Assembly (NCBI GenBank): GCA_913020085.1 | Contig: CAJVZW010000001.1 | Location: 62,001-126,000 of the forward strand | Reading direction: 5' to 3' | DNA: 64,000 nucleotides | Source: an uncultured Pseudomonadota bacterium | Lineage (GTDB): Bacteria; Pseudomonadota; Gammaproteobacteria; Comchoanobacterales; Comchoanobacteraceae | Shown here: positions 44,718 to 53,911 of the stretch, piece after piece | Position numbering within the stretch: the stretch's first letter is position 1 | How the letters are laid out: the number at the start of each line of letters is the position of its first letter | Position numbers and translations under genes: made by a program | The notes under the pieces: model-generated | Seen by the model: the letters and a program-made list of their open reading frames with translations, nothing else | What the model was told of the DNA's origin: nothing | Databases searched by the model: none

Positions 44718-45787
44718 TGATGCTCGCCAAAATGCAAAGAGGTTTTTGCCCCACCGTAGAGTAAACTTGGCATCACTAAGTGTGACAGTGGCGGTATAAG
44801 TCCCTGCATTAAAATGCCAAGATGCATCACAGTTGAGTATTGTGTGATTTGATTGAGTCGGTAGCGTTTAGAGCGAATTGAGTCCAGAGCGGTTGTAGAC
44901 TCACTGATGCTTTTTTGTGAGAGGATAACTCCGAGGTCGGCAATAATCCCGTTTATTCCTTGGGCACCAACTGGGCCCATGGATATCGCTGCTTCTCCCA
45001 TCAGGACTACTTGGTCTTTTGCTGAGGGGTAAAGATGGTTCGGTGAGCGAAACTGGATCAATTTACTTAGAGTGCTTGGTAGGTATCCAATGCTGTCAGT
45101 AATTTCATTGCTTAGGTCTTTGTTATCACCCCAAGGATGATTTTTAGGTTCATAAGTAGTTAGATAAAATGCCGCTTGGTCCTGCTTAAGCGGAACCAAA
45201 GCACTCACTTGGCGGTCCGAGAAGGACTGGTAGGCGCATTCAATTGGCTCATTACATGTCGCGATTTGCATACTTGTTTTTGTAAAGGGATCTAGCTCAA
45301 TGGGTGACATAGAGGCGGCAGAGCGAACCGGTGAACTGGCGCCATCACAACCAATGAGATAGTCGTACTCAATAACAGCATCTTTGATAGATAAAGAGGA
45401 TTTATTAAGATCAATTTCACTAACAAAGCACTCATGCCAGGTTATTTCTGTGTTTTTATTTATAACTTTTATAAGTGCTTTGAGAAAAGCACCTTCATCG
45501 ATAGAGCCTAATATAAAAGGAAGCTGATAATCTTCTGACTTCACTCGGAGCGCTCCCCAGCGCTCAGAATGATTGAGCTCCAGTTCACTCAGTTGATAAA
45601 TAACCTCCGGGAAATCTTTATCTAGAAGTGATTTAAGCGCGCAGACAGTTCCGTGAAGTAAAGAAAAGGTGCGATTGAATGATTTGGGCTTAGGGCCAAC
45701 GATGCTTACTTCATGACCTTGGCGCCAAAATGCGAGGGCGCTAATTAGTCCGGCGTAGCTTGCGCCAACAACAGTTATCTTTGACAT
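44705..45787 (-). CDS. ubiH: UbiH-like FAD-dependent monooxygenase
   Basis: Predicted flavin monooxygenase hydroxylating a ubiquinone precursor ring, 360 residues. N-terminal FAD site TVVGASYAGLISALAF, the middle DG motif YLIGCDGASSPVRSAA, and the second FAD site VVLMGEAAISMGPVGAQGINGIIADLG, where the usual His-Pro is Gly-Pro. Position between pepP and a second homologue matches E. coli ubiH. The assignment of the exact ring position is not possible from sequence. Overlaps pepP by 13 bases and its partner by 13. Confidence 0.83.
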   Translation of the reverse strand: MSKITVVGASYAGLISALAFWRQGHEVSIVGPKPKSFNRTFSLLHGTVCALKSLLDKDFPEVIYQLSELELNHSERWGALRVKSEDYQLPFILGSIDEGAFLKALIKVINKNTEITWHECFVSEIDLNKSSLSIKDAVIEYDYLIGCDGASSPVRSAASMSPIELDPFTKTSMQIATCNEPIECAYQSFSDRQVSALVPLKQDQAAFYLTTYEPKNHPWGDNKDLSNEITDSIGYLPSTLSKLIQFRSPNHLYPSAKDQVVLMGEAAISMGPVGAQGINGIIADLGVILSQKSISESTTALDSIRSKRYRLNQITQYSTVMHLGILMQGLIPPLSHLVMPSLLYGGAKTSLHFGEHQWER

Positions 45788-47031
45788 ATTTCCTCAATGG
45801 TTTTAGCCTCTTTGGGTATCATATTAGATAGCACGGTAGGTGATTTTTCACCCATTAGAATATTATCCTCAATACGAATGCCGATCCCGTGCCATTTTTT
45901 GTCAACATCGGAGTTAGGCTTAACGTAAATACCTGGTTCAATCGTAAAGACCATTCCTTCAGAAAACAATAGCGGAGATTGGTTACTTTTATATGGGCAG
46001 GGGTCATGAACATCAAGTCCCAACCAATGGCCAAGACCGTGATAAAAATACTTTGACAAAGACTGCTTGTCACGGTGTTCGTCGATTGATCCTGTAAAAA
46101 ATTTTATATCAATAAGTTGTTGTAACATCGTTTCTTTAGCTATCTCTCCGATCTCTTGAAAGGAGACACCGCCGTGAATCTGCTTAATTGCTTCGATTTG
46201 TACAGTTAGAACTGTCTCGTATAGTAGTCGCTGTGGTTCAGTAAATGTGCCATTAACTGGAAATGTCCGGGTGATATCACTGGCATATCCTTTAAATTCG
46301 ATACCTGCATCAATTAATACTAGCTCGTTATCATGGACGGTTTGATTATTATCAATGTAGTGAAGGACACATGCATTGGTTCCTCCTGCCACAATTGGGG
46401 GATATGCCCATGAAGAGATGCCTTGATGGCTGGCTGGTTCGAAAAATGCATGCATCAACTGTGCTTCATTCACGCCAGGCTTTGCTATTTCCATCGCATT
46501 TACATGGCCAAGGTGACTGAGATGAATCGCTTTGCTGATCAGCGATATTTCCTCATCTGTCTTATATAAGCGGCATTGTCCAATCAATGGATTAAGGTCG
46601 GCAATATGTTCATCGGTGAAGCCGCTGGTTGCCGATAAAGAGAAAGCATCATTTTTATCAATATATAATCGATCACAAGTTCTTATCATTGTCTGCAAGA
46701 AGGATGAGAGCGTGCTAATGTCATACGCATCCGATACCAGCGGGTCGTTGAGAATATTGCTTATTTCCATCCTGGGGCTTGTCCAAAGCGCTTCTTTTGC
46801 GCTAAAAGGACGTTTGAAGACGCTTACTTTTATATCATTTAAATTTTTCTGCAGGACAATAGCGCAGCAGGTCTCACTCAGTGTTGATAAATATTGAAAA
46901 TGACTGGATGGTCGAAAAGGGTAGCATACGTCATGATTGCGCTTTTTTTCATCATTGCTGTATATCAGGCAAGCATCACCATGATGCATGGCCTGTGATA
47001 ACTTCTCTAATGAGTAGGGTTTGATGATCAT
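45775..47031 (-). CDS. pepP: Xaa-Pro aminopeptidase (aminopeptidase P)
   Basis: Cleaves the N-terminal residue from peptides with proline in position two. The C-terminal pita-bread domain shows the metal ligands: LVLIDAGIEFKGYASDITRTF (two Asp), YHGLGHWLGLDVHD (His), VFTIEPGIY (Glu) and GIRIEDNIL (Glu). The N-terminal domain carries FRPSSHFQYLS. About 418 residues from the ATG at 47031; an in-frame TTG lies at 47040. First gene of the pepP-ubiH-ubiI set. Confidence 0.95.
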   Translation of the reverse strand: MIIKPYSLEKLSQAMHHGDACLIYSNDEKKRNHDVCYPFRPSSHFQYLSTLSETCCAIVLQKNLNDIKVSVFKRPFSAKEALWTSPRMEISNILNDPLVSDAYDISTLSSFLQTMIRTCDRLYIDKNDAFSLSATSGFTDEHIADLNPLIGQCRLYKTDEEISLISKAIHLSHLGHVNAMEIAKPGVNEAQLMHAFFEPASHQGISSWAYPPIVAGGTNACVLHYIDNNQTVHDNELVLIDAGIEFKGYASDITRTFPVNGTFTEPQRLLYETVLTVQIEAIKQIHGGVSFQEIGEIAKETMLQQLIDIKFFTGSIDEHRDKQSLSKYFYHGLGHWLGLDVHDPCPYKSNQSPLLFSEGMVFTIEPGIYVKPNSDVDKKWHGIGIRIEDNILMGEKSPTVLSNMIPKEAKTIEEICQR

Positions 47032-47169
47032 AAGGCACAACGGTCTGCTTAAGTAGTAATATAGTCAAATCTAATAATAAAAACAAGCTCTTCGATGTCA
47101 GAGATATATTGATTATCGCAGGGGAAATATTGTATGGTAGTTGACAGTTGAAATTGACAGGGAGAAAAT

Positions 47170-47349
47170 ATGAGCGAGCTGAACTATCTAATTGAAGAGA
47201 ACGAATATTTGAAAAAAAAACTCTCGTTACTTCACCAGCAGAATGCACTTTTAGAGTCTAAGCAACGTGATGCCATGAAGGCAGTGAAAGACTGCCTTGA
47301 CTTGATAAAAAAGGAAATGAAAGCATACGAAGCAGTTGCTCAGGATTAA
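47170..47349 (+). CDS. Short coiled-coil protein (TIGR02449/ZapB-like)
   Basis: A 59-residue, almost wholly helical protein (NYLIEENEYLKKKLSLLHQQ, then ALLESKQRDAMKAVKDCLDLI) with leucines at heptad positions. In many gammaproteobacteria a similar short coiled-coil gene (TIGR02449) lies before zapA and ssrS, divergent from pepP, which matches the position here; zapA itself is absent. GGGAGAA precedes the ATG. A role at the division ring is a guess from context. Confidence 0.72.
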   Translation: MSELNYLIEENEYLKKKLSLLHQQNALLESKQRDAMKAVKDCLDLIKKEMKAYEAVAQD

Positions 47350-47357
47350 TTTCTGTA

Positions 47358-47386
47358 TTTACCCACAGCCCGATTGATGATAATAT
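47358..47386 (+). promoter_or_regulatory. Probable promoter of 6S RNA
   Basis: TTTACC (47358-47363) and TAATAT (47381-47386) are separated by 17 bases, placing the transcription start near 47392, where the 6S terminal stem begins. Confidence 0.5.
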
Positions 47387-47391
47387 ATGAA

Positions 47392-47560
47392 TATCTGCAG
47401 TGAGCCTGTAGTGTGTAATTCTAGAATCTTATTACAAACACGGGAATTGCACTTTTAATGATATGTTGACACATTTCTTAACGGAAGAGTCTGATTTGAC
47501 TTTAGGTGTTCCCACCTGAGCCGTAGGTTCAGAATCAGCTACAGGCTCACTGCGGATTCC
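47392..47560 (+). ncRNA. ssrS: 6S RNA
   Basis: Regulatory RNA that binds and inhibits sigma-70 RNA polymerase in stationary phase. The ends are exact complements over 15 bases: GCAGTGAGCCTGTAG (47397-47411) with CTACAGGCTCACTGC (47539-47553), and the 3' end GGATTCC resembles E. coli 6S. The interior contains further partly paired segments around an open centre, as expected for a long hairpin imitating an open promoter. The gene lies immediately before ygfA, the classic ssrS-ygfA arrangement. Exact ends are estimated. Confidence 0.87.
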
Positions 47561-47573
47561 ATTAGGTGATTTT

Positions 47574-48149
47574 ATGGCCCACAAAAGCGCAATTAGAAAA
47601 TTAATAACGCAGCAACTAAACGAAATACCCTGCAGTGATAAGTCACAGCGTGACAAAGTGTTGTTTGATTACATAAACAACTGGATAGGCCAGTATGATT
47701 TTGATCAGGTGTGCGCCTATTATCCGATAAAAAATGAAGTGAATATTAACTGGGGAGAACTTGGTTATCCGATGTACTTGCCACGAAGAATAAATGATAA
47801 GAATATTGATTTTCATAAATGCACACTCAATGAGTGTAAAAAAGATCCAAGTAGCCAGCTTTATGAGCCTGATTCATCATTCCCGCAGGTGAATAAAAGT
47901 AAGATGACACTAATGCTCATTCCTGCACTTGCCTTTAATCAGGAGGGCTACCGCCTTGGTTATGGGGGTGGTTATTTTGATCGATTGATTGATAGCTGGG
48001 ATACTAAATATCTAGTGACGCTTGGAGTAGGCTATTATGAGCAGCTCTTAAAGTGGAAGCACGATGAGCATGATAAGAAGCTCAACCATATTTTTCTTGC
48101 TAATAAGTCCTGTGCTATTAAGTGCTTTGATATTTATCACTCAGGTTAA
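47574..48149 (+). CDS. ygfA: 5-formyltetrahydrofolate cyclo-ligase
   Basis: Converts 5-formyl-THF back to 5,10-methenyl-THF using ATP. The 191-residue protein shows the N-terminal basic IRKLITQQLN stretch, an AYYPIKNEVN segment, and the ATP-binding NQEGYRLGYGGGYFDRLID motif. Directly follows 6S RNA and is probably processed from the same transcript. Ends antisense to the algC gene (32-base overlap). Confidence 0.94.
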   Translation: MAHKSAIRKLITQQLNEIPCSDKSQRDKVLFDYINNWIGQYDFDQVCAYYPIKNEVNINWGELGYPMYLPRRINDKNIDFHKCTLNECKKDPSSQLYEPDSSFPQVNKSKMTLMLIPALAFNQEGYRLGYGGGYFDRLIDSWDTKYLVTLGVGYYEQLLKWKHDEHDKKLNHIFLANKSCAIKCFDIYHSG

Positions 48150-49539
48150 GTGCCTGGTACGTCTGCCTAAGCCAGTTTTGCATTTTATTTTTTATATGCT
48201 CAAGGTCTTGCTCAGTTTTTCCCTCAAAGCGCATAGTCAGGCTTGGCTCTGTGAGGGATGCTCTAATTAGTCCCCAGCCATTTGCAAAGGATATTCTTAG
48301 TCCATCTAATGTCGAGACATTTATAATTTCAGGGTCATTGATGGATGCAATCAAATGTTTTATCACACGATGTTTATCTACATCAGACACGGGTGTGCGT
48401 ATTTCAGGTGAACAGATGCCTACCTGGTATGATTGAATGATATCTGTAAATGATTTATTTTTTTGCTCACAAAGTTTCAATATTCGTGCGCCGGTCAGCA
48501 TGCCATCGTCACAGCCAATCCATTCATCTTGAAAAAAGATATGGGCGCTCATCTCGCCAGCCATTGGCGCATTTAGATCTCTCATTCTCATTTTTATTCT
48601 TGAGTGACCAGTAGTCCAGATTTCAGGAGTTCCTCCGTGTTTTTTAATATGAGCGGCCAAATGATCAGAGCATTTAATGTCAAAAACAATGGGAGTTCCT
48701 TTGGGGTAATTTTTAAGAACGTTTTCAGCAAGAAACATAAGAATTCTATCGGTTAGAATAATTTCACCACTTCCGTCCACGATCCCAATGCGATCAGCAT
48801 CGCCATCAAAACCTACCCCTAATGCTGCTTTGTGGGTAATTACCGCAGCACGAAGATCTTGCATATTTGATGGATCGATGGGGTCTGGGTGGTGATTTGG
48901 GAAATTGCCATCTACCTCACAAAATAGCGGAATGACTTCACAGCCAAGTGCGGTGAAAAGCTCTTCTGCGACAACGCCACCTGTGCCATTTCCACAATCT
49001 ACTACAATTTTGACCGGTTTAGATAACTTGTATTTCTCGGTGATGGCTTTGATATAGGCCGGCTTGATGGCAAAGGGTTTTATGTCCCTGAGGTGTTCAG
49101 CGTATACTAAATCGTTATTAACGATTCGGTCATAAATGTTTTTAATTTTTTCATCTAGTAAAGTATCGTCATTTATTATGATCTTAAGGCCGTTATAATG
49201 CTTGGGTGAGTGAGAGGCAGTAAGGATTGCTGCAGCTTTTAGCTTTAAATGGACTCTAGCAAAATATAGCATGGGGGATGTACACAAACCCAAGTCAGTG
49301 ATTAACATTCCGCTTGCTTTAAGACCAGCTAAAAATCCTGTGTACAGTGATTCAGAGGTGAGGCGACCATCACGGCCAGTCACAATCGCATCATGCCCAT
49401 GGCGCAATGATTCAGAACCAACAGAGAGCCCAATTGCGTAACAAAGATCTACCGATAACTCATTATCTGAAACAGGACCACGAATATCATAGGGTCTAAA
49501 GACCGACAGACAAGGATTTTTTGGAATTTTATAGGTCAT
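48118..49539 (-). CDS. algC: Phosphomannomutase/phosphoglucomutase
   Basis: Interconverts hexose 1- and 6-phosphates for GDP-mannose and LPS precursors. In 473 residues: FRPYDIRGPV start, phosphoserine loop TASHSPKHYNGLK (the usual Asn after His is Ser), metal loop GFDGDADRIGIVDG, sugar loop GEMSAHIFF and C-terminal phosphate loop around TMRFEGKTEQ. Adjacent to dut, as in Pseudomonas dut-algC. algC begins directly after the dut stop. Confidence 0.93.
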   Translation of the reverse strand: MTYKIPKNPCLSVFRPYDIRGPVSDNELSVDLCYAIGLSVGSESLRHGHDAIVTGRDGRLTSESLYTGFLAGLKASGMLITDLGLCTSPMLYFARVHLKLKAAAILTASHSPKHYNGLKIIINDDTLLDEKIKNIYDRIVNNDLVYAEHLRDIKPFAIKPAYIKAITEKYKLSKPVKIVVDCGNGTGGVVAEELFTALGCEVIPLFCEVDGNFPNHHPDPIDPSNMQDLRAAVITHKAALGVGFDGDADRIGIVDGSGEIILTDRILMFLAENVLKNYPKGTPIVFDIKCSDHLAAHIKKHGGTPEIWTTGHSRIKMRMRDLNAPMAGEMSAHIFFQDEWIGCDDGMLTGARILKLCEQKNKSFTDIIQSYQVGICSPEIRTPVSDVDKHRVIKHLIASINDPEIINVSTLDGLRISFANGWGLIRASLTEPSLTMRFEGKTEQDLEHIKNKMQNWLRQTYQALNLSDKYQST

Positions 49540-50031
49540 TTATTTTGCAATTACGTCTTGCCCTTGTGCAACTGCATGAATTCCAGTGCTTCCAAAGCCT
49601 GAAGCCCCACGCTTGGTTTTTTCAAAGTGTTCAACGACCTCAAATTGTGGCCGAATGACTGGTAAAAAGACAAGTTGGGCTAGCCGGTCACCTGGTTGCA
49701 TGGTAAAAGGAGTTTTGCCCCGATTCCAGCAAGATACCATCAATGGTCCTTGATAATCTGAGTCAATGAGGCCAATCAAGTTGCCTAAAACGATACCATA
49801 CTTATGCCCCAATCCAGATCGAGGGATTACGGTGGCACAAGTTCCAGGGTCGTTGATAAAGATTGCAATACCAGTGTTAATTAAAATTGACTCACCAGGC
49901 TCAATAGTCATATCAGCATCAATACATGCACATAAATCTATGCCAGCTGATCCTGAGGTTTCATATTTGGGAAACTTAAATTCGGATCCAATCCTATGAT
50001 CAAGGATTTGAACTTGGATGGAGTGATTCAC
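49540..50031 (-). CDS. dut: dUTP diphosphatase
   Basis: Hydrolyses dUTP to dUMP, keeping uracil out of DNA and feeding thymidylate synthesis. A trimeric all-beta dUTPase of 163 residues with the five motifs: [38 protein letters not shown] and [10 protein letters not shown]. The start is GTG, preceded by AGGAG at 7 bases. Slightly longer C-terminus than E. coli (151). Confidence 0.97.
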   Translation of the reverse strand: MNHSIQVQILDHRIGSEFKFPKYETSGSAGIDLCACIDADMTIEPGESILINTGIAIFINDPGTCATVIPRSGLGHKYGIVLGNLIGLIDSDYQGPLMVSCWNRGKTPFTMQPGDRLAQLVFLPVIRPQFEVVEHFEKTKRGASGFGSTGIHAVAQGQDVIAK

Positions 50032-50045
50032 TTGTGATCTCCTGA

Positions 50046-50912
50046 TTAACGAACAATGTGGGGTATGCCAGTGTTCTCTTCAATAATTTGACGAATTTGA
50101 GAAATTTGTCTTTCATTAAATTTGTATGCTTTTACAAGTCGGCTAATAGTATCATCTATTTTCTGTTTAGTGAAATGAATATCGTTATTTTTTGTTTCAA
50201 AGTGACTTTCAATAAGGTAACCAATTGAGTTTTTTGATATTTTTACTGGAACATCAACGATTTTGACATTTGTTCCGATGGGTGTGCGCTGAAAAAGTGC
50301 CTCTATATCAGATGGGTACATACTCACACATCCTGAGGTGCTTCGTATACCGATTCCAGTGATATCATTGGTGCCATGAATAAGATAGCTTGTGTGAGAC
50401 AGTCTCATTGAATGCTCACCAAGAGGGTTATCAGGCCCAGGAGGTACTCGCTTCGGGAGTTTGACACCATTGTCGAGCTCTTCTTCATGTACTGATTTAG
50501 GCACATTCCACACAGGCAAGTGTCGCTTCCCTGTAATTTTAAAATCACCCAACGGCGTTGACCAGTCTTTTCTACCTGTACCTACTGAGTAAATAAAAAC
50601 GCGCCCTTTTGTTGTGAAATCATATAAACGGTTTTCGGCAATGTTGACAACAATACCGCTTCTTGTTGACGTAGGTAATATTGTATAGGTGGGATTAAAA
50701 ATTAGTTCATCTGCTCGCAGGTCATCAAAGTTGATGTTTGGATTGGCTCTTGCCAATAGATTTGGGGCAACATCAAGTCGCTTTGCAAGCGTGAGCAGAT
50801 TATCATTTGGCCCAGCAGCAACCACCTGGAGTGCGCCAGCAACTTTGCCGTTATGGGGGAGGGCTAGATCGTATCCATAGGCAAAATTAATTAAAAAGAC
50901 AAGTAGAATCAT
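50046..50912 (-). CDS. L,D-transpeptidase (YkuD family, ErfK/YbiS-like)
   Basis: Periplasmic enzyme that forms 3-3 cross-links or attaches lipoprotein to peptidoglycan. A signal peptide ([13 protein letters not shown]) is followed by a LysM-like segment ([20 protein letters not shown]), then the YkuD domain with [25 protein letters not shown], containing the catalytic His and Cys. The last 60 residues form an extra helical tail. 288 residues. Its start shares one base with the stop of the YihY gene. Confidence 0.92.
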   Translation of the reverse strand: MILLVFLINFAYGYDLALPHNGKVAGALQVVAAGPNDNLLTLAKRLDVAPNLLARANPNINFDDLRADELIFNPTYTILPTSTRSGIVVNIAENRLYDFTTKGRVFIYSVGTGRKDWSTPLGDFKITGKRHLPVWNVPKSVHEEELDNGVKLPKRVPPGPDNPLGEHSMRLSHTSYLIHGTNDITGIGIRSTSGCVSMYPSDIEALFQRTPIGTNVKIVDVPVKISKNSIGYLIESHFETKNNDIHFTKQKIDDTISRLVKAYKFNERQISQIRQIIEENTGIPHIVR

Positions 50913-51649
50913 TAACAGTCCTTGTTAGATGAAAAAAATAAAACCAAAGCTATTATAGACCATGAAACGTAAATCCAAGAAATTAAAATAATATAACCTG
51001 CAAATTGACCATAAATAATATGGTAATTGTTGTAGTAAGTATAATATTCTATAAACATTATGCCAACAAGGGTTTGGGCAATGATCGCAGTAAAGATTAT
51101 ACCTAAGAGCCCCAGCATCTTCTTGTGAGGAAGTAGTAACATAAATAATAAGAATAACGAGATTGATTTAAAAAGCAGCCAAGCCCACCAGAAGCTCAGC
51201 CAGTTTGGGAAAATTTCAGATAGTGCTGCTACGATAGCAAATATCCCTAAAATATATATAAATATTTGGATGTGAAGTGGTATAAAATACTGGCAGCGAG
51301 TAATTTTTGTCAGTGTTGTAGCGATATAAAATACAAATAAGTAAGAAAAGATCAGCAGTGAAATGAGTGTAGAATATTGGAAATCGAAAATACTCGGCAA
51401 TAATTTCCCAACCTCATGCATAACACCTTCTGTTAAACTGATTGAGAATGGAACAAAGAAAAACTCTTCAAAGGCCGTTTGATAATTATTTAGAAGGGGA
51501 GTGTGATAAATAACAAATAGAATAAGCAGAAAGCTGGGGATAAACCCAATAAGTGTTGATAAGGTCAATGTTGCGACATGGTCAAAAATATCGGTCTTTG
51601 CAGCTTTTTTACACTGCATGACCAGCTTATTAAATAATTTATAATACAT
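50912..51649 (-). CDS. YihY/BrkB-family membrane protein
   Basis: A 245-residue integral membrane protein with about six hydrophobic segments. ATLTLSTLIGFIPSFLLIL and the end YGQFAGYIILISWIYVSWSIIALVLFF match the YihY/BrkB pattern (family: Y-G-S-F-A-G...L-W-x-Y-x-S-W). Function of the family is not established. At 245 residues it is shorter than E. coli YihY (290). Confidence 0.82.
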   Translation of the reverse strand: MYYKLFNKLVMQCKKAAKTDIFDHVATLTLSTLIGFIPSFLLILFVIYHTPLLNNYQTAFEEFFFVPFSISLTEGVMHEVGKLLPSIFDFQYSTLISLLIFSYLFVFYIATTLTKITRCQYFIPLHIQIFIYILGIFAIVAALSEIFPNWLSFWWAWLLFKSISLFLLFMLLLPHKKMLGLLGIIFTAIIAQTLVGIMFIEYYTYYNNYHIIYGQFAGYIILISWIYVSWSIIALVLFFSSNKDC

Positions 51650-52613
51650 TATTTAAATGTCCGCCCAATTCGATATTGTTGGAATGGTTGTTAATGGGAT
51701 ATGCTGTCACTGCAGGGATTGCAGTTGTATCAAGCTCAATTGGCGGGGCAGAAGGAGGGTTGTAGTTGGCTCTACTGACACGTGTCCAGTTGTTTGCAAT
51801 CGTATCGGCAATATCATCAGACACATCACAATTTAGATAGGCTCTTGACTCAACAATCTCCTCATAACTGGTCTCCAGGCTTGATAAGCTCTCCTTATTA
51901 TTTTGTGCTTTAGCCTCCATAATAATCAATGAGCCTATGGATAGAAGTGATAGTGCGCCAAAGTATAACCCTGTCACCATTGCATAGCAAAATATGGAAA
52001 ATGGAATTAGCTGGATTAGGTTAAGATAAGTTTGGCTCGATATGCTGAAGTGGGTTTTTTTCAGCTCTTCGGAAAGCCACCTTTTAACTGCAGCTGATTG
52101 GTATGAGGAGGCGGGAGCGTCATTTATATTTGCGAGTATTTCCTGTGCATCAAGGGTATACCGGAACTCGTTGCCAATCTCAGAACATTTAGCAGAACTT
52201 GAAATATTGTCTAATTGGTTAAGGCCGCCATGAATATATCCAATACTGCTGGTAACGGGGTTGCTTGATAATTTTGGTAGATTTATCGTCTGGGCGACGA
52301 AACCGCAAAATGCATCATGGGTTACAAAGTCAAAAAACTGATCATACATATTGCGGCGGTCTAAATGATTGAGTAAAAAGGTTTGCATGTTATAGATAGA
52401 GGACTCAAATGTTTCTTCTCGGCTAATCTGGAAGGGTTGGTGTCTTTGTTCAAATTCTAACATTAGGCTGAGGCTGGATGACCATAAAATACATATTTTT
52501 GCAACGTTCTCTTCGTTGACTGTGCCTCGGTTGACGATTTCTAGTAATTTATCTAAGTTATATTCTAACTCTTTTTTGCAAAGTATTGAGTAAACGATTT
52601 TTTCCTTTTCCAT
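51639..52613 (-). CDS. Hypothetical protein with a central hydrophobic hairpin
   Basis: Not recognised. The 324-residue product has a helical N-terminal region (EKIVYSILCKKELEYNLDKLLEIV), two hydrophobic segments at about 200-238 (LIQLIPFSIFCYAMVTGLYF then ALSLLSIGSLIIMEA) that could span a membrane, and a polar Pro- and Asn-rich tail (SAPPIELD, PAVTAYPINNHSNN). Cytoplasmic ends plus a central hairpin are seen in some secreted effectors and in unrelated membrane proteins. Upstream gene of a five-gene leftward string (to algC), overlapping the YihY gene by 11 bases. Confidence 0.65.
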   Translation of the reverse strand: MEKEKIVYSILCKKELEYNLDKLLEIVNRGTVNEENVAKICILWSSSLSLMLEFEQRHQPFQISREETFESSIYNMQTFLLNHLDRRNMYDQFFDFVTHDAFCGFVAQTINLPKLSSNPVTSSIGYIHGGLNQLDNISSSAKCSEIGNEFRYTLDAQEILANINDAPASSYQSAAVKRWLSEELKKTHFSISSQTYLNLIQLIPFSIFCYAMVTGLYFGALSLLSIGSLIIMEAKAQNNKESLSSLETSYEEIVESRAYLNCDVSDDIADTIANNWTRVSRANYNPPSAPPIELDTTAIPAVTAYPINNHSNNIELGGHLNNVL

Positions 52614-52796
52614 ATTTTGCCTCCTGGCTTTTCGAAATTATAGTTATTAATTAGATGTTTTGTTAAAAAAGTTGTAAAAAAATGGAGAATATGTTAACAC
52701 TTTAATATATTTCACGCCGAGAACTTCAATTTAGCGGGTGCTATTTATTTAGTTGCTATTTTGGACGGTGAATGTTTAACCCAATTGAGAGAAAAT
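52614..52796 (+). promoter_or_regulatory. Intergenic region with the likely rpsB promoter and leader
   Basis: A 183-base AT-rich gap between divergent genes. The second half (about 52720-52796) contains GCGGGTGC and later TTTAACCC, which could pair in a leader structure. In E. coli S2 represses its own operon through the rpsB leader, so a similar element is plausible. I could not define the structure or a convincing promoter. Confidence 0.3.
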
Positions 52797-53909
52797 ATGC
52801 TTAATAAAATTGAAATGTTTAAGAGTGGTATACACTTTGGCCACAAGCCCCGTTACTGGAACCCACAAACCGCACCTTTCGTATATGGTAAGCATCCTGA
52901 GCTTGACCTGCACATTATCGACTTAGATAAAACCTTATTAATGTTTGATAAAGCGCTTCAGTTTGTCAGAAAGACAGTACTGTCAAAAGGTAACATCCTG
53001 TTTGTTGGCACAAAAAGAAATGCACAAGAAATCATTCATGCCTACGCAAACAGTGTCAATATGCCATATGTAACTAGCCGTTGGTTAGGGGGCATGTTAA
53101 CAAACTTCAAAACAATCAAGCGCTCTGTTGAAGCACTTAAAAATATGGAAGAACAGTTTGAGAGCCAGCGATTTGAGGGCTACACCAAGAAAGAACGACT
53201 TACGTTCGAGCGTCGTCTTGAAAAACTTCGCAGCAACCTTGGTGGTATTAAAGATTTAAAAACACTCCCTGATGCAATATTTGTTATCGATGTAAACCAC
53301 GAGAGCATTGCGGTTAAAGAGGCCAATAAGCTAGGTATTCCTGTTATTGGAGTGGTTGACACTAACTCCTCTCCTGAAGGGGTACAATATGTTATCCCAG
53401 GTAATGATGATGCTGTTTCTGCAATTATGTATTACGTCAAACATGTTGCTGAAATCATCAAAGTCGAGCAAGAGAAAATTGCGCTTGTAGAGAAGAAAGA
53501 GCAAGAAGAGAAGGCGGCACAGGCACCTAAGATAACTAAGGTGGCGCAAGATGATAAAGCGCCTGCGGCCAAGGTTGAGGTAGCTGATAAGGAGCCCGCA
53601 GCTAAAAGATCAGTAAAACGGGTTGCGAAAGTTGATGCCGATACTGAAGTGCCAAAGAAAAAGGTCATCAAGAAGAAAGTTCAGGGTACAGCTGATAAGG
53701 ATGCGGCACAAAAGCCAAAACCGAAAAGCGTGGCTAAAGCTAAGGATACTGACGTAAGTGAGAAAAAGGTAACCAAAGCGAAAAAGCCAGCAAAGGCAGC
53801 GGCCAAGACTGATGAAGCTGACAAACCAAAGGCTGCTAAGAAGGCCGCTGCTGTGACAAAAAAGAAAGTCACAAAGGCGTCTTCTAAAAAAGCCGTAGAA
53901 AAGGAGTAG
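52797..53909 (+). CDS. rpsB: 30S ribosomal protein S2 with a long Lys/Ala-rich C-terminal extension
   Basis: Ribosomal protein S2: residues 1-232 carry the family's FKSGIHFGHKPRYWNP, ILFVGTKRNAQEI, TSRWLGGMLTNFKTI and PVIGVVDTNSSPEGVQYVIPGNDD. From about residue 235 to 370 follows a low-complexity tail of Lys, Ala, Pro, Val and acidic residues (PKKKVIKKKV, KKPAKAAAK), resembling histone H1 tails; E. coli S2 has 241 residues. The ATG at 52797 has GAGAGAAA upstream; the in-frame TTG at 52761 is too early. tsf follows 2 bases after the stop. Confidence 0.95.
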   Translation: MLNKIEMFKSGIHFGHKPRYWNPQTAPFVYGKHPELDLHIIDLDKTLLMFDKALQFVRKTVLSKGNILFVGTKRNAQEIIHAYANSVNMPYVTSRWLGGMLTNFKTIKRSVEALKNMEEQFESQRFEGYTKKERLTFERRLEKLRSNLGGIKDLKTLPDAIFVIDVNHESIAVKEANKLGIPVIGVVDTNSSPEGVQYVIPGNDDAVSAIMYYVKHVAEIIKVEQEKIALVEKKEQEEKAAQAPKITKVAQDDKAPAAKVEVADKEPAAKRSVKRVAKVDADTEVPKKKVIKKKVQGTADKDAAQKPKPKSVAKAKDTDVSEKKVTKAKKPAKAAAKTDEADKPKAAKKAAAVTKKKVTKASSKKAVEKE

Positions 53910-53911
53910 TT

